64,000 nt of DNA from Zopfochytrium polystomum (GCA_025765615.1 JAIVFJ010000125.1:124001-188000); one strand, 5' to 3'. Shown: positions 1 to 11,094, counted from the first letter of the stretch. The notes: generated from the letters alone by a model not told the origin. Translations and numbers: made by a program.

Positions 1-1090
1 GTAGTAGTACAACAGGATGTCTCTCGCCAGGTGCGTGAGTGTCGGATCCGCTGCGCCCAAGGCACAGATTGCCGCCCTTGAATCAAGCCGTCCTTTAGTA
101 TTCCCCACTACTCCCAATAGACTTCACTCAACTGCAAAAGGACCGATGCTGCGCGTCGGTTCTCCAAAAAGCTCCTTTTGTGAACCCTCTGGATGACCGT
201 GATTTCGAGGGGTGTGCGGAAGAACGAGTCGATGAGAATGTCCACCTCATTTGGGTCCGCGCCGGGTCGCGGAGGCAAGGTTTCCGATTGCTCCGTCAAG
301 ACGTCTGCTTCTGGGTAGTAGCTTGGACGGAGCATGTTTTCTTGCAGGCTTGCCTTGAACAGCATTTCCCCCAGCGTTTCGGGCGTGACTCGCCAGCTTG
401 GGTCGATCAGGGCTGCTCGGAAATGAGAGATGGTAAGAAAGTGTGCGATGTTGTGTAAATAGATTTCCCCGCGCGTGTACCTTGCCTTTTCTCCATTGTG
501 GTGCGTTGGGCGGCGATCTGCACCTGATACCTTTGGGCCAGCTCCAAGTTGACCTTGTACTTTTCTCCGAGGAACACGCAGTTGTGAGAAATGCCATTTT
601 TCACGCAGAAGCCGCATTTCGGTCTAACGCCGTCGCATTTGCGTTTTTTCGACCGGCACGGCTCGCATGACCTGGTTTTTTCTTGTAAGCATACGCTGCA
701 GAAACGAAATTAGTAATGGAAATCTGTTCATCCGTACCAGCGACGATGAGGGGTCAAGACCTTTGTCTTGTTGCCCGCAGTGCCCTTATCGAGCGCGAGC
801 TGGCCGCGAGCAGCTTGGTTCTCTACGTGGACGGTCACCTCTGCGCTGCCGTGTGGCTGGATCAACGACGACATTCCTGGCGACACCGCAGGCACGTGCA
901 TTGAGGATGAAGGAACGGAGAATGCGCTCTGCTGTGGCAGCAACAGAGTCAGCGGAAGCGATAGCGATGGTACCCATGGAAAGGACAAGGGAGAGACGTC
1001 GGAGACGGAAGAGGAGGAGGAGGAGGAGGAGGAGGAGGTGCTATAGGAAGAAGTGACGTCGTTGTCCAAGCGGCGGTAGTTGTGTTCCAT
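1..1090 (-). CDS. Zn2Cys6 (binuclear zinc cluster) transcription factor, C-terminal part beyond the window
   Basis: Inferred exons on the minus strand: 738-1090, 481-671, 112-412 and 1-76 (continuing). The start is the first true ATG, at 1090, before a serine run. Exon 2 encodes six cysteines spaced C-x2-C-x6-C-x6-C-x2-C-x8-C (CEPCRSKKRKC then DGVRPKCGFC), the fungal GAL4-type DNA-binding cluster that holds two zinc ions. Exon 3 has the loosely conserved acidic and hydrophobic text of the regulatory middle part. Exon 4 (AAICALGAADPT... LLYYY) resembles the start of the fungal transcription-factor middle homology region. The exon 3/4 join needs a 35-bp intron (77-111) with TACTAAA inside and AAG at the end; without it the protein stops at 108. 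At the first intron a second in-frame acceptor about 25 nt upstream is possible. Target genes are unknown. Confidence 0.8.
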
Positions 1091-1124
1091 ATCGATGGTG
1101 CGGCGGCGGCGGCGGGATTGGCGG

Positions 1125-1748
1125 CTAGCAGCGGCGTTGCTGCCGTAGCGGGTCGAGGACGGACGGCAATGTGTGGTTGGTTGATGCGCACGCAAGTCGA
1201 GCCGTCAGATCGGCGGACTCCGCCAGCGTTTTTGTCTTGATTCTCCTTTTTTCTTTCCTTTTTGAGCTTCGTTTTCTCCGCAATAGTTTTCTTTTTTTTT
1301 TTCTTCTGGAGCTCGCGAATCCCGAGGCCCGCCGGAAGCGATCGTTGGGTGTCTTCGGAACTCCGGAACGCACTTTGACCGCGATGCGTGCGGGGATGGG
1401 GGTTTCGGGAACTGTTGCCCCCCTACTACACTCTCCTCGCCGAATCGACAGATGCAGGTCCTGCTGAAACGCTCGGGTTACGCAGTGAACAAAGCCGCAG
1501 TCGTAGACGGCGACAGCCTCCTTGTTTTCGCGAATTGCCCATTGCAGAATCGGACGTGTTTCGACGCTGTTCTCGATGACCCGAGCCGGCGCAATGGCGT
1601 CGTTGCGCTGAAAGTGACCGTCGGAGCGTCTGTTCTTGCTGTTCGTCCATAACCAAGATGCAATGCCAAGGATGACGTACTCTTTGGTGAAAGTGGCGTC
1701 GGAGTTGGATCCAACGACCTCAGGCTGTGGTCGGACGACGACGGGCAT
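1125..1748 (-). CDS. hypothetical protein, doubtful
   Basis: An uninterrupted minus-strand frame, about 207 residues from the ATG at 1748; it is also open further upstream. The first half (ILGIASWLWTNSKN, ETRPILQWAIRENKEAVAVY) looks like ordinary protein. The second half turns into a lysine/arginine run (RRKKKRKLLRRKRSSKRK), which comes from a poly-pyrimidine tract on the other strand and may be non-coding. I recognise no family. It lies just upstream of the zinc-cluster regulator on the same strand, so it could be 5' leader sequence of that gene rather than a separate one. Confidence 0.25.
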   Translation of the reverse strand: MPVVVRPQPEVVGSNSDATFTKEYVILGIASWLWTNSKNRRSDGHFQRNDAIAPARVIENSVETRPILQWAIRENKEAVAVYDCGFVHCVTRAFQQDLHLSIRRGECSRGATVPETPIPARIAVKVRSGVPKTPNDRFRRASGFASSRRKKKRKLLRRKRSSKRKEKRRIKTKTLAESADLTARLACASTNHTLPSVLDPLRQQRRC

Positions 1749-1983
1749 GGCCTTGTCACGAATCTGTGCCACAGAATTCAAACTAGTCAAGTCGCGTCGT
1801 TCCAGCTTTCTCCACTCTATTACTCCAAGCACGCACACTCAAGTATCAACGAGATCAAAAACAATCATCTTGCAAGTCATTGCATGTTTGCTGGCTGACC
1901 CCATCCACATTTCAAAGCGACCAATCTCTCGAACGTCTCTGCGGCCATTCATTGCGCAAACCCGAAAAAAAAGCCGGTCCATT

Positions 1984-3800
1984 TCACAGAGTCTCAGGAT
2001 CCTTCTCCTCAGCAGCGTCGCCCCCAAGCTCCGCGACCGCCTCCTCGACGGATCCGCCAGCCAGCGCCTTTGCCTTGATGGCCGCGATCCGCGCCTCGGC
2101 CTTCGCCTTGTTCCGCGCGGTCGCCTCCTCCTGGTCTGCGAGGAATTTGGCCTTCTTCTCCTCGACGGCCGCGATCGCCGCCTCCGCCTCGCTGGCGGCC
2201 GTCGGCGGCGACAGCTTAAGCTTGTAGAACATGTCCATCGTCTGGAGGTCGAGCTTGAACGGCCTGCTCGATGCGGCGGGGGTGCTCGGGGCCACCGCTG
2301 CGCCGTCAGTGGCCGGCGCGGCGGCGACGGCGGCGGGCTTGCTCTTTTTACCCTTGTCCTCGCTCTTTTTGCTCTTGCCGAGGACCATGTAGTCGTCGCC
2401 GCGGTTGTCCTTCTTGTTCAGCACGCGGCCGCCCGTCGGCAGCGGTTCGACCTTTCGCGGGGGCGCGGCGGGCGCCGCAAACGGCGACGGAGCGAGCAAC
2501 TTGGATTTCGCAGCCGCCGTCGCGGTGGTCTTGACGCCCGGCGCGTAGGGCTGCAGGAACACCAGCAGGGCGTTGCACGCGTCGATTTCGGCCGTGAACG
2601 CGGGGATGAGCGCCTCCTGGAGCTGCCGCTCCGCCGCGCGCTCGAGCCGCACCGCCGCCTCCGCCTTGCGCGCCTCGGCCGCCTCGCGCTGCCGCCGCTC
2701 CCGGTCGGCGCGTTCCGACTCGTACCACAGGTCGTTGGCCTTTTTGAAGTCGGCCCGCGCCGACTTGAGCTCCGTGTACAGCGCGTCCAGCTCGGTCTTG
2801 ACCTTTGTCCGGCGGTCAAAGAGCTCGTTGAGGCTGCCGAGGTCCTTCTTCTTGTCGTCGTCCAGCGAACGAAGCTCGGCTTTTACCACGTCGTATTCGT
2901 CGTTGACCTCCTTCTTCTGCGGGTCGAGCGCGTTGAGTTCTGCGCGGAGCGTGTCGAGGAGTTGCTTGTCTGATTCGACGCTGGACGTCTGGGAGCCGAG
3001 GGTTTCCAAGGTTTTTCGCGACTTCTTCAGGTTCGAGATCTCGGTCACCGTCTTCTTTTCGTCAATCAGTTTCAGTCCGCCGGCGTTCAGTTGCGATTCC
3101 AGCTCTCTGTGCTTCCCGTAAGCCATCGTTAGGGCGCATAGCAACTGGTCAACGAACCTGATCCTCTCGTCAATCTCGCCAACCGACTTGACTCCGAGTT
3201 TATCCTTGGACGTCCTGGCGTCATCGAGCTAACGTAGAAAAGACTCAACTTCTCTATAGGTCACTAAAACAAAAAACTGGCAATCTCACCGCTTTCCGAA
3301 TGCCGGCCTGCGTCGACTTGATCTTGTCCAGGAGCTTGCCCCTTGTGTCGTTGAGCTCGTTACGCTTTTTGGCCAGCTCGTCGAGTTTGGCTTTGAGTTC
3401 GGATCGTTTGCCGCCGTACGTCTCCTTGACGTTGCCAGAACCAGAGATGGATTTTTGAACCTCGTTCTGTGAAGGAGTGGATCGTTGACCAAAAAGGGCG
3501 GTTGATCAACAAGTGGATCGGGAATCGGGTCAATCTCACGCGCGAACCAAGATCGACGATCGAGTTTGAAGATCGCCGACTACTTACGAATTGAGCCTGG
3601 AGGGCATCGATCTTGGACTTCAAAGCATCCAGGTTCTTTTCGTGGGCAACTTTGTCAGGCTTGGGGACACGTTTTCCATGGTGAGATTTGGCGTCGGATG
3701 CAGGAGCTGGAGCAGCAGCATCAGCGTTTGAGCTGGAGGGGGCCGCCGGAGCCGCGGCCGTTGCCTTCGTCTTGGGGTCGGCCTTCTCCTTTCCGGGCAT
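1984..3800 (-). CDS. BFR1: Bfr1-like coiled-coil protein (ER/polysome-associated mRNP factor)
   Basis: Three exons, 3588-3800, 3290-3466 and 1984-3228, give 544 residues with phases that fit exactly. Introns are 121 and 61 bp. An Ala-rich N-terminus leads into the KRVPKPDK segment typical of Bfr1, then about 250 residues of charged heptads (KLDELAKKRNELND, ELNALDPQKKEVNDEYD) predicted to form coiled coil. A low-complexity Ala/Pro/Lys linker follows, then a second short helical region near the C-terminus (EEKKAKFLADQEEA). Yeast Bfr1 associates with polyribosomes and mRNPs at the ER membrane and affects secretion and ploidy. It sits next to PDI on the same strand, both being secretory-pathway genes, but nothing shows co-transcription. 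The family call rests on overall architecture rather than catalytic residues. Confidence 0.8.
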
Positions 3801-4012
3801 CTTCCAATTGTTTGTTCAAAAGACTGAAAATTCACCGATCAAAGTGTGGACATCACATTGATTAAGAGGTGGTTTTTGTTGGAAGCGTTCTCTCGTTCGC
3901 GCAACACGTTACACGAAGAATCAGAAAGAAAGCGTCAAAGGCAACATAAATGGAGGCGAAGGCAGTTTTGGAATGAAAAAAGAATTACACAAACAGAACC
4001 CATTCACGCCCC

Positions 4013-6037
4013 TCACAGTTCGTCGTGGCCAGACGACTCTTCCTCGTCGTCGTCCTCGTCATCCTCATCCTCATCGTCCTCGTCATCCGGAGACGACGCA
4101 ATGGTCGCCTTGATCTTGTCCTTGTTGGTCGCTTTTTCCTTGAGGAATGCGAAGAGCGCCTCGAGAGTGCGGTCTCCAGTGTAGTCAACAACCTCGTTGG
4201 ACTCGGCGAGGAACAATTTCAACGTTGGGAAGCCCTGGACCTGGAATTTCACGCCCACAGGAAGATCGTTTTCCGTGCCGTCCATTTTGGCCACAATGAC
4301 GCTGTCGTTGTCACCGCTGAGAGTTTTGCCAAGTTCCTCCCAGACTGGGGCCAGTGCCTTGCAGTGACCGCACCACGCTGCCGGTTGACACTGAATTAGC
4401 TCTTGACAATATGAAATCAGCGGACTTACGCGCGTAGATTTCAAGGAAAACATCCTTCTTCGAGTCCAGGACAATGTCCTTGAAGTTGTCATGAACGACA
4501 ACTTTGACAGGCCCATCGTTCGAAGCGGGAATCGGCTCGCTTTTGAGGCTTGGTTGAAGCTTTCCGTCCAGGTAGTCAGAGACAAACGCGGCGATGGCCT
4601 CCTGCGTAATGTCCTTTTCCTGGTCGAACGGGAACTTGAGCATGTCCTTGGTCTCCTGAATCGCAAAAGCCGGCCAGACGCCCTCCTTGAGGTTCAGGCT
4701 CTTCGCATGCGACCCGAACTTGCCAGTGTCGATGTAGACGAACGACATTTTGCCCTTCACCGACTTCGCCACTGCTTCCACCGCAGGACCGACGGCCTTG
4801 CGGTCGGCCTCGTCGCGCACGAACAGGAACGCCAAAGGAAGGCCGGACGACATGTAGGCACCGTAGTTCTCCGGGCTGATATCGTCCATGACGGGTGTCG
4901 CTGAGACTTTGATGAAGGAAGTGAGGGTCTCGGCGTTGTACTTTCCATCGAATTTGGTCTCTCCCTCGTCGAAGGTCTTGTAGAGGACGACGGATGGAGC
5001 AGTGATGCCTTTGACGTTGTCGTTGGTGAAACCAAAAACGTAGTCGTCGCGAAGAGAGTTCGCGACCTCCACGAACGCCTTGTACTTCTTGGAAATCTGG
5101 TCCGAAAAGTAGCCGATCACAACGACCTTGTCGGTGGTCTTGAACTTTTCAATGTCATCGGCCTTGAGCTCCGTGACGGCGGGAAGAGCTTGCCTATTCA
5201 ATACAAGGTGGAGGTTCAAAAGATTAGCATAGCGAATAGAGAATCTAGGAACACTGTTGCAACTCACTTCTTCATGTAGCTGATAATGCCATCCGCTTTC
5301 CGTGCCCCCTTGTACTCGGCAGCGGTGCCCTTCCGGAAGACCTTGAGGGTGGGGTAGCCACGAACGTCCTGGCCATTGCACACGTCGGTTTCAGCCGTGC
5401 AATCCACCTTTGCAATCTTGATTTTCTCTTTGAGCAGTTCGGTGGCAGCGACCTCGTATTCAGGAGCAAGGGCTGGAGAGAACGACAGCCTTCAGTGACC
5501 CTTCCGTCACGTTCTCCGCACATGTATAAGCAACTCACCTTTGCAGTGCCCGCACCACGCTGGATGGATGAACCGAGTGGCAAGATGGAGGAGGCACCAG
5601 TCTGTTAGCTCAAAGAATGCGATGTGGCGCGATGCAAGACTCACGTGCGTAGAACTCGACCAAGGACAAGTCGTCCTTGATGAAGTCGGCGAAGGTGTCT
5701 GGTGGAAGGTCATATGTTAGGGAGAACAAGGAGATGAGAGGCTGCTAAAATGCGGGTTGTCGGGTCATCATTTCGGGGCATCTATTGTGAGGCGCGGGGT
5801 AAACAGATTTGCTGCGCAGATCCCAGATGCCTTTGACCGTGTGACACAGAACGCGAGCGGGACGGTGATGCCGAACAGGCGTTGGCGGGACGCTGAATGA
5901 ATGCACGCACCCTTTGTGAGGACGACGACGTCCGAGGGGGTGGAGGGGGTGGAGGCGGCGGCATCTTCAGCGACGACACGGCGAGCAGAAGTGAGGGCGA
6001 TGATGGCGCCGGCGAGGGCGAAGAGAGGACCACGCAT
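4013..6037 (-). CDS. PDI1: protein disulfide-isomerase (ER), two CGHC thioredoxin domains, HDEL tail
   Basis: Seven exons: 5911-6037, 5645-5698, 5539-5559, 5268-5472, 4430-5193, 4378 acceptor to 4013 (4013-4377), with exon 3 being only 21 nt; the phases sum to 511 residues. An N-terminal signal peptide ([18 protein letters not shown]) is followed by thioredoxin domain a with PWCGHCK at residues 61-67. Two redox-inactive b-type domains follow (QALPAVTEL, then about 200 residues), then domain a' with PWCGHCK at 391-397. An acidic tail ends in HDEL, the ER retrieval signal. The enzyme forms and rearranges disulfides in nascent secretory proteins. The length matches fungal PDIs (about 500). Introns of 85 and 52 bp enter the proline codon of both active sites in the same phase. 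Intron 1 (212 bp) is much longer than the others. No promoter element is clear upstream; a GT microsatellite lies just before the ATG. Confidence 0.95.
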
Positions 6038-6046
6038 GCTTGGCGG

Positions 6047-6050
<4 letters not shown>

Positions 6051-6077
<27 letters not shown>

Positions 6078-6079
6078 TA
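6051..6079. repeat. (GT)n microsatellite
   Basis: About 14 GT units lie 14 bp upstream of the PDI start codon, so they would fall in its 5' leader as AC repeats. Confidence 0.9.
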
Positions 6080-6317
6080 TTGGAGTGGATGATCCTTTTT
6101 CGGGTTTTTGCCTCTCTCGTGGCGGGCGCGCGACTGTCTGTCTTCTCTCTCCTCCCTCGCTCACGTTGCTGGGCCTTTGGTGGTTCCTCGCCCCGTGGGT
6201 CGCGCTGATTGGTCGGAGCTTTGCTGTTTGTCACAACGACCACCTTGGTGCCTTCTCATACATAGAAAAAAAAATTTCATCACTCCAACATCAGCCCCAA
6301 GAACTAGTCTGCTCACA

Positions 6318-8309
6318 CTAACGCCTCCCTCTTTCCAAGCCTTCTCCTCCCTCTGATGGTTTCAGCCCTGCTCGACTCAGCAGCACACCAATCACATGGA
6401 GCATGTCAAAGCAAACTACCCCTTTCCTTCGCTGAACAAGTAAGGCAATGGACCTGCCCAACACTCTCGACTCGAGGCATCTTTTCCGCTGCCCCCAGTC
6501 TAACCGTGAAAACACCCTGGCCAGGGCCCCAAGCAGTCGGTCTAGGTGGTACTGCGCCCAATCACTGTAGCTGGTCGTTGGGCCTCGATCCCACCACTCG
6601 TCGCGATTCGAAAATAGCTCGGCGAGGCTGTCTGGGTCTGCTCCAGCATCGAGAAGGAGCTGGGCAATCTCAGCCGCGCGCTGTATGCAGCGCGTTATGT
6701 CGTGGGGGTTTTCGTATTTTGACGGATCATTTTCTTTCGGGTCTGAAATTTCGGCGACAGTTGTACCGTCGGCTGCAGCAGTCTCTTTCGTCTCCGACAA
6801 GAGAACGTCCTCGCCCACCGAGCTGTCATCGTCCGTGGGAGCGACTTCCTCAACTTCGGGCAGTTGCACGCGACTAGATTGCGGAGCCAGCGCGCCGTCA
6901 ACCACAAGGTCCAGGGCGAGCGGCAGTACCGACAAGCCACCAAAGTTGCGCGCTGAAAAGAGGTCATCAGTGGCAACACCTCGGTCCCAGGCGCGCTCCA
7001 GCTCGCGGCGAGCCCCGGCCACATCGAGCTGCCAAACAACCATTCTCAGCTCCAGTCCGTCACTCGAGCAGCGTACCACTTGGATTTGCAACACCGACAA
7101 TGCACGCTCGAGGACCGCCACGCGGCCGCGTGCAAGAGATTTTTGCATTCCCATTCCAAATGTTCCGCGTTCCCAAGCCCACGGTCCTGTGCGCCGCCAG
7201 TAAGAGTGCACCTCAAAAGCAATATCGAGGGCAGTCTTTCCGCCACGGCTCAAGGCATTTGCCACGCCGTCGCCGCTCTCTGTCGCCTTGCTGTTTTCGA
7301 GAACGAAGAGCCGACTCTGCCAAAGCCGACTCCCATGGCGCGGGCGGCGGAAAAGACACGGAAAACTCTGCGCTGGTCAAATCCTGCGACTGTGGCGAAT
7401 CGTCCCCGCGGACGAGGTACATCCGAGGACCCTTGTAAAAGAGTGCCTGAAGAAGTGTCATCCCCGCACGACCTCCGGCGTTAGGGTGCTCGTTCCGTCG
7501 GGCGGTTTTGGTACGGCTCCAATGGCAGCCTGGCACACCTGGCTTATACCTGAACGCCAGCGAGGTGTGCCCCAGCGGACCGGTTAGCATGCGCGCTGCG
7601 GTCAGATTCCCGACGGCGAGGGAGTGCAGTAGAAGGTCCTTCTTGATTTCCAAATACGACGGATGGCCGTACAACCAGCATCGCAGCGCCAAGAGGGTGA
7701 CCCGCACTGCAACGAGGTCCGGTGGTGTCTTCTTCTGAGCGGAGGTCGTCTTCAACTCTGGGCAACGCTGGGCGAACTCCCCAATTCCGATCATGGCCAT
7801 GGTCGCTCGTAAAACCCTCAAACCGCGCCTGTTGAAAAATTCCGTCTGCTGCGTGATGCAACGCGTGAAACGCAGATCGCCATACAGCAGAGTTTCGCCT
7901 GGCGAACGGAGTGTGGAGAAGAAGACCGCGAAACATTTTGCAGCTCCCGGCCAAGGCGATGAGGGTGCGGGCTGTGTCGGAAGCAGCTCGAAACACCGGG
8001 CTGGTGGCAGCGGCGAGGAGACGACTGTGGCTGTCGATCACATTGCGATTCTTCTTCTGCGCCTCAGCGGGGGTGTGAGTGTGGGACCTGGCACCTTGGG
8101 GAAGGGTCGCGGGACACCCTGCTGTTCCTTCCGTTTCCATTCTTGTTCATCTTCTTCTTCTTCGTGCCAACGGCAATGATCCCGAAGATCGAGAGAAGCA
8201 GCTCGACGGGAAGAGATGTCAGGCCCTTGATGGAAGAGAAGGGTTGAGAGGTCGCATGGGTTGGTTTCGCGAACAGTGCTGGTTTGAAGGTGGGTGGAGG
8301 CTGTTGCAT
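6318..8309 (-). CDS. F-box-like protein, gene model uncertain (possible pseudogene)
   Basis: A minus-strand coding signal switches frame three times. Exon 1 (8172-8309) encodes LTSLPVELLLSIFGIIA, like the first helix of an F-box. After a plausible intron (8057-8171) comes ARTLIALAGSCKMFR, like the rest of an F-box. Reading then resumes in another frame (LLYGDLRFTRC...) across a 28-bp GT...CAG segment at 7899-7926. It switches again across a 43-bp GT...CAG segment at 7318-7360, continuing as ENSKATE...ALSRGGKTALDIAFEVHSYW, which is ankyrin-like, to a stop at 6318. Both short segments restore frame exactly, so they are either very short introns or the marks of a frameshifted pseudogene. F-box proteins recruit substrates to SCF ubiquitin ligases. 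No partner or substrate can be read from the sequence. Confidence 0.5.
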
Positions 8310-8618
8310 CAGCCGCAACCACACCAGCCTCTCTTTGATCCATTCTGGAATTGGGAGCGCGGTTCGCTGAGCGCTTTCTCGAGCCGCTATTGCGTGCCAA
8401 CTTGGTTATCAATATCGTCGTGCAAGTTTGCAAGCAGAGGCGAATGGAAATCGATTCGTGGCATTCTTTCGTTCTTTGGGACCTCCGGCAGTCGACGGAG
8501 AGACAAACCCACTCAGAAGAAACAAACGAACGAACCAGGGCTTCACCATCCGATCATCCCACCCCTCTCCCCAAAACCAATTCCCTGCATCATCTACCCT
8601 GCTTCAGCACCTGCCGCC

Positions 8619-10390
8619 ATGCTGTCCCAATCGAAACTGGCCGTCACCGCCGCTTCCGCCGACCACAAACCCACGGGCTCTGCGCTGGCCGCGACCAAGG
8701 ATGGACTGCTTCCTGCCGACGATCTGACTGTCCGCTACTTCGACGTCGAGATCGATCATGATAGGCTGCTGGTGAGGGGAAGACCTTCTTTTTCTTGGAT
8801 GATTGAGAAGAGGAAAGGAGTGCTAGGCGCTCAACCCTCTCTCGCTTCCTCCCTCTCTCACCCACCCGTTCGGCCGATTGTGCAGAAAGACGCGGCGAGT
8901 ATTGCTGGCCTTGCTTTCCCGGACTGGAACATGGCGTCGGGCGACGTCGCCTTTCACCAGGAGACGGACGGGATCACAAAGTGAGAGCCAGGTTCTCTTC
9001 CAAACCAAGCGGCAACGTTCACGTCCTTGTACTGACTGCATCTTCCTTCTCACTTCTTTCTATTGCCGGAAATCGCAGTAAGCGTGAGTAATAGTGGATG
9101 GAGTCTCGGTTCTTTCATCTCCCAGACGTGGACCCTCAACCTAAAAAAATTTTCCCTTTCATCTCCTCCGATTTCTCTTCAGTCGTGCGATGCCACCACA
9201 AGCCCACTGGAACCATGGTTCTTATCAGAACTTATGGCCGCGGGTCGGACGTGCTGATCGACCGCAAGCAGGAGCTGATGGTGAGTGCAGCACTTCAGTG
9301 TATCATTTTTGACAACGCAAGCAACATCGAGACTGACCGCGCATATCACGTACTCCTCAATTCTCAGAACATGCTGGCCCTCTCCAAGCTGGGACTGTGC
9401 CCGCCACTCTACGCACGATTCAAAAACGGACTCGTTTACGGATACATTGGTAACCGCTCAGACTAATGGATTGCAAAGCAATGCGGATCTGACCATTCCA
9501 AACCCATCTGCATGGACAGAGGGATCCCCGTTCACCGTCCCCGACATGCAGGACCCGCACAAATCCAACCTCGTCGCGTCCAACCTTGGCGTGTGGCACA
9601 AGGTTCAGCTGCCCATTCCACGGCAGTCAAAGCTGTTTTCTACCATGCGTCGCTGGCTGGACGCCGTGCCGGACCACTTCACGAACCCTGAAACTGAACA
9701 GAGAACGACTGCTTTCATTAGCAAAGCGATGCTTAGAGCCGAGGTAATTTGCTTGTTGGGCTGATATTACGAATCCTTTTTTTTTTTTGTTCTTACGCCG
9801 AACACGCCCATAGCTCGACACTCTGGAATCTGCCCTCGAGGCGCTTAACGCTCCAATCGTCTTCTCTCACTGCGACCTTCTCTGCAATAACATCATTTAC
9901 ACACCGCGCACCGACACCGTACAGTTCATTGACTACGAGTACGGCTGCTACGCGCCGCGGGGTTTCGACATCGGCAACCACTTTTGCGAGCACGCCGGGT
10001 TCGACTGCGAGTGGGAGCGGTACCCGGGAGAGGCGTTCCAGAAGCAATGGTTGAAGGCGTACTTGGCTGCTTCGGGTGAGCAACTGATCGCTTTTTTCTT
10101 GCGACTGGACCTAATCGAAAGCTGTTTAGGCGAGCCAAACCCTTCGCGCGAGGATATCCAGCGATTGTACGCAGAAGTCAACAAGTACGCGCTTGCCGCG
10201 CATTTGTACTGGGGATTGTGGGCCCTCGTTCAGGTCAGAAGGCCCGTCGGCATGACGTGTATTTTTCGATCTATCTTAACGTTTGGTTGGTTAGGCCGAG
10301 ATCTCCGATCTTGACTTCGACTACGCTGGCTACGCTATGCTCCGACTGACGGAGTACCTCCGTCGCAAGGCCGAATTCCTTGCTCTGTAG
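8619..10390 (+). CDS. ethanolamine kinase (choline/ethanolamine kinase family)
   Basis: Nine exons: 8619-8771, 8886-8980, 9079-9083, 9183-9280, 9368-9449, 9520-9743, 9814-10075, 10130-10233, 10295-10390. They give 372 residues, in frame only if the 5-nt exon is included. The enzyme phosphorylates ethanolamine (or choline) with ATP, the first step of the CDP-ethanolamine route to phosphatidylethanolamine in the cytosol. Visible motifs: the N-lobe GITNKL; MVLIRTYG; the Brenner catalytic motif HCDLLCNN with His238, Asp240 and Asn245; and the metal-binding FIDYEYG with Asp259 followed by FDIGNHF. The C-terminal DLDFDYAGYAMLR is closer to ethanolamine than to choline kinases as I recall them. Introns are 54-114 bp. 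Substrate preference is inferred. Confidence 0.93.
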
Positions 10391-10844
10391 ACGGTAAAAC
10401 TCAGTCGCTTCACCGATATAGAAGGACGCTTTTCGTCCCCCGTTTCGCTTGCTTCGATCCCACACCATTTCTGATTTGTCCTCCTCCACGTTTTCGAGTT
10501 TCAAGCCTCCGTTTTTGGCCTCCGCGTGTCAGCTTATTCGAACCGCCGGCTCCTTTGGCTCCTCTATTCACAGCATGCTGTTGTTTTTATGCGAATTCGG
10601 GCCATTCCTTGCCCGATTGCTTTTACCAATCTTTCAAGGATTCTTTATTTTCTTGTTGCTTGTTTCAGGTTAATGTGCTGGGTTTGATGATGATGAGGTA
10701 TCGGGTTTTCGTGCATTGAGGGAGGCGCAGTGAATGTCACTTGGGATCGTTGCAGTCCGCACTTATTCCCAGCTCCGGAGCAGAGTGACTAAGGTTGAGT
10801 GCCGGGCGGCTTCGTCTTTCGTCTCGTGATTATGTCAGTCGGCC

Positions 10845-10856
10845 CGGTCTAATGGA
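10845..10856 (-). promoter_or_regulatory. CSRE-like carbon-source response element
   Basis: The minus strand reads TCCATTAGACCG. It fits the yeast Cat8/Sip4 CSRE consensus YCCRTTNRNCCG at every defined position, to the extent I recall that consensus correctly. It lies 54 bp upstream of the TATA box of malate synthase, a gene that this element controls in yeast. Function here is inferred. Confidence 0.45.
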
Positions 10857-10909
10857 AGCGTGGTCTCCGAAGTACCCGAGGACCGGTTTCTTCCGAGACG
10901 GGCCCACGC

Positions 10910-10917
10910 TATAAAAA
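10910..10917 (+). promoter_or_regulatory. TATA box of malate synthase gene
   Basis: TATAAAAA lies 178 bp upstream of the malate synthase ATG, in a GC-rich promoter, with no competing start codon upstream of the ATG. Confidence 0.6.
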
Positions 10918-11094
10918 CGGCAGACTCCTCGCCGCCAGACCACCTGACGACGTTTTAGTGACGCAGACAGACCATCACCGCAATCGCCCTGCTGCCCGCC
11001 CAATTCAGATTGCCCACCGTTCCTTCCAATCGAAATCGTTTTCCGGTCTCAGAGCGACCACTCGTGCCACACAAAACTCCCAAAACTCCCAAAA

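Noticed and set aside
1636..2973. 445-codon plus-strand frame opposite the Bfr1-like gene
   Set aside because: Arg/Leu-rich antisense text produced by GC-rich codons of the real minus-strand coiled-coil protein.
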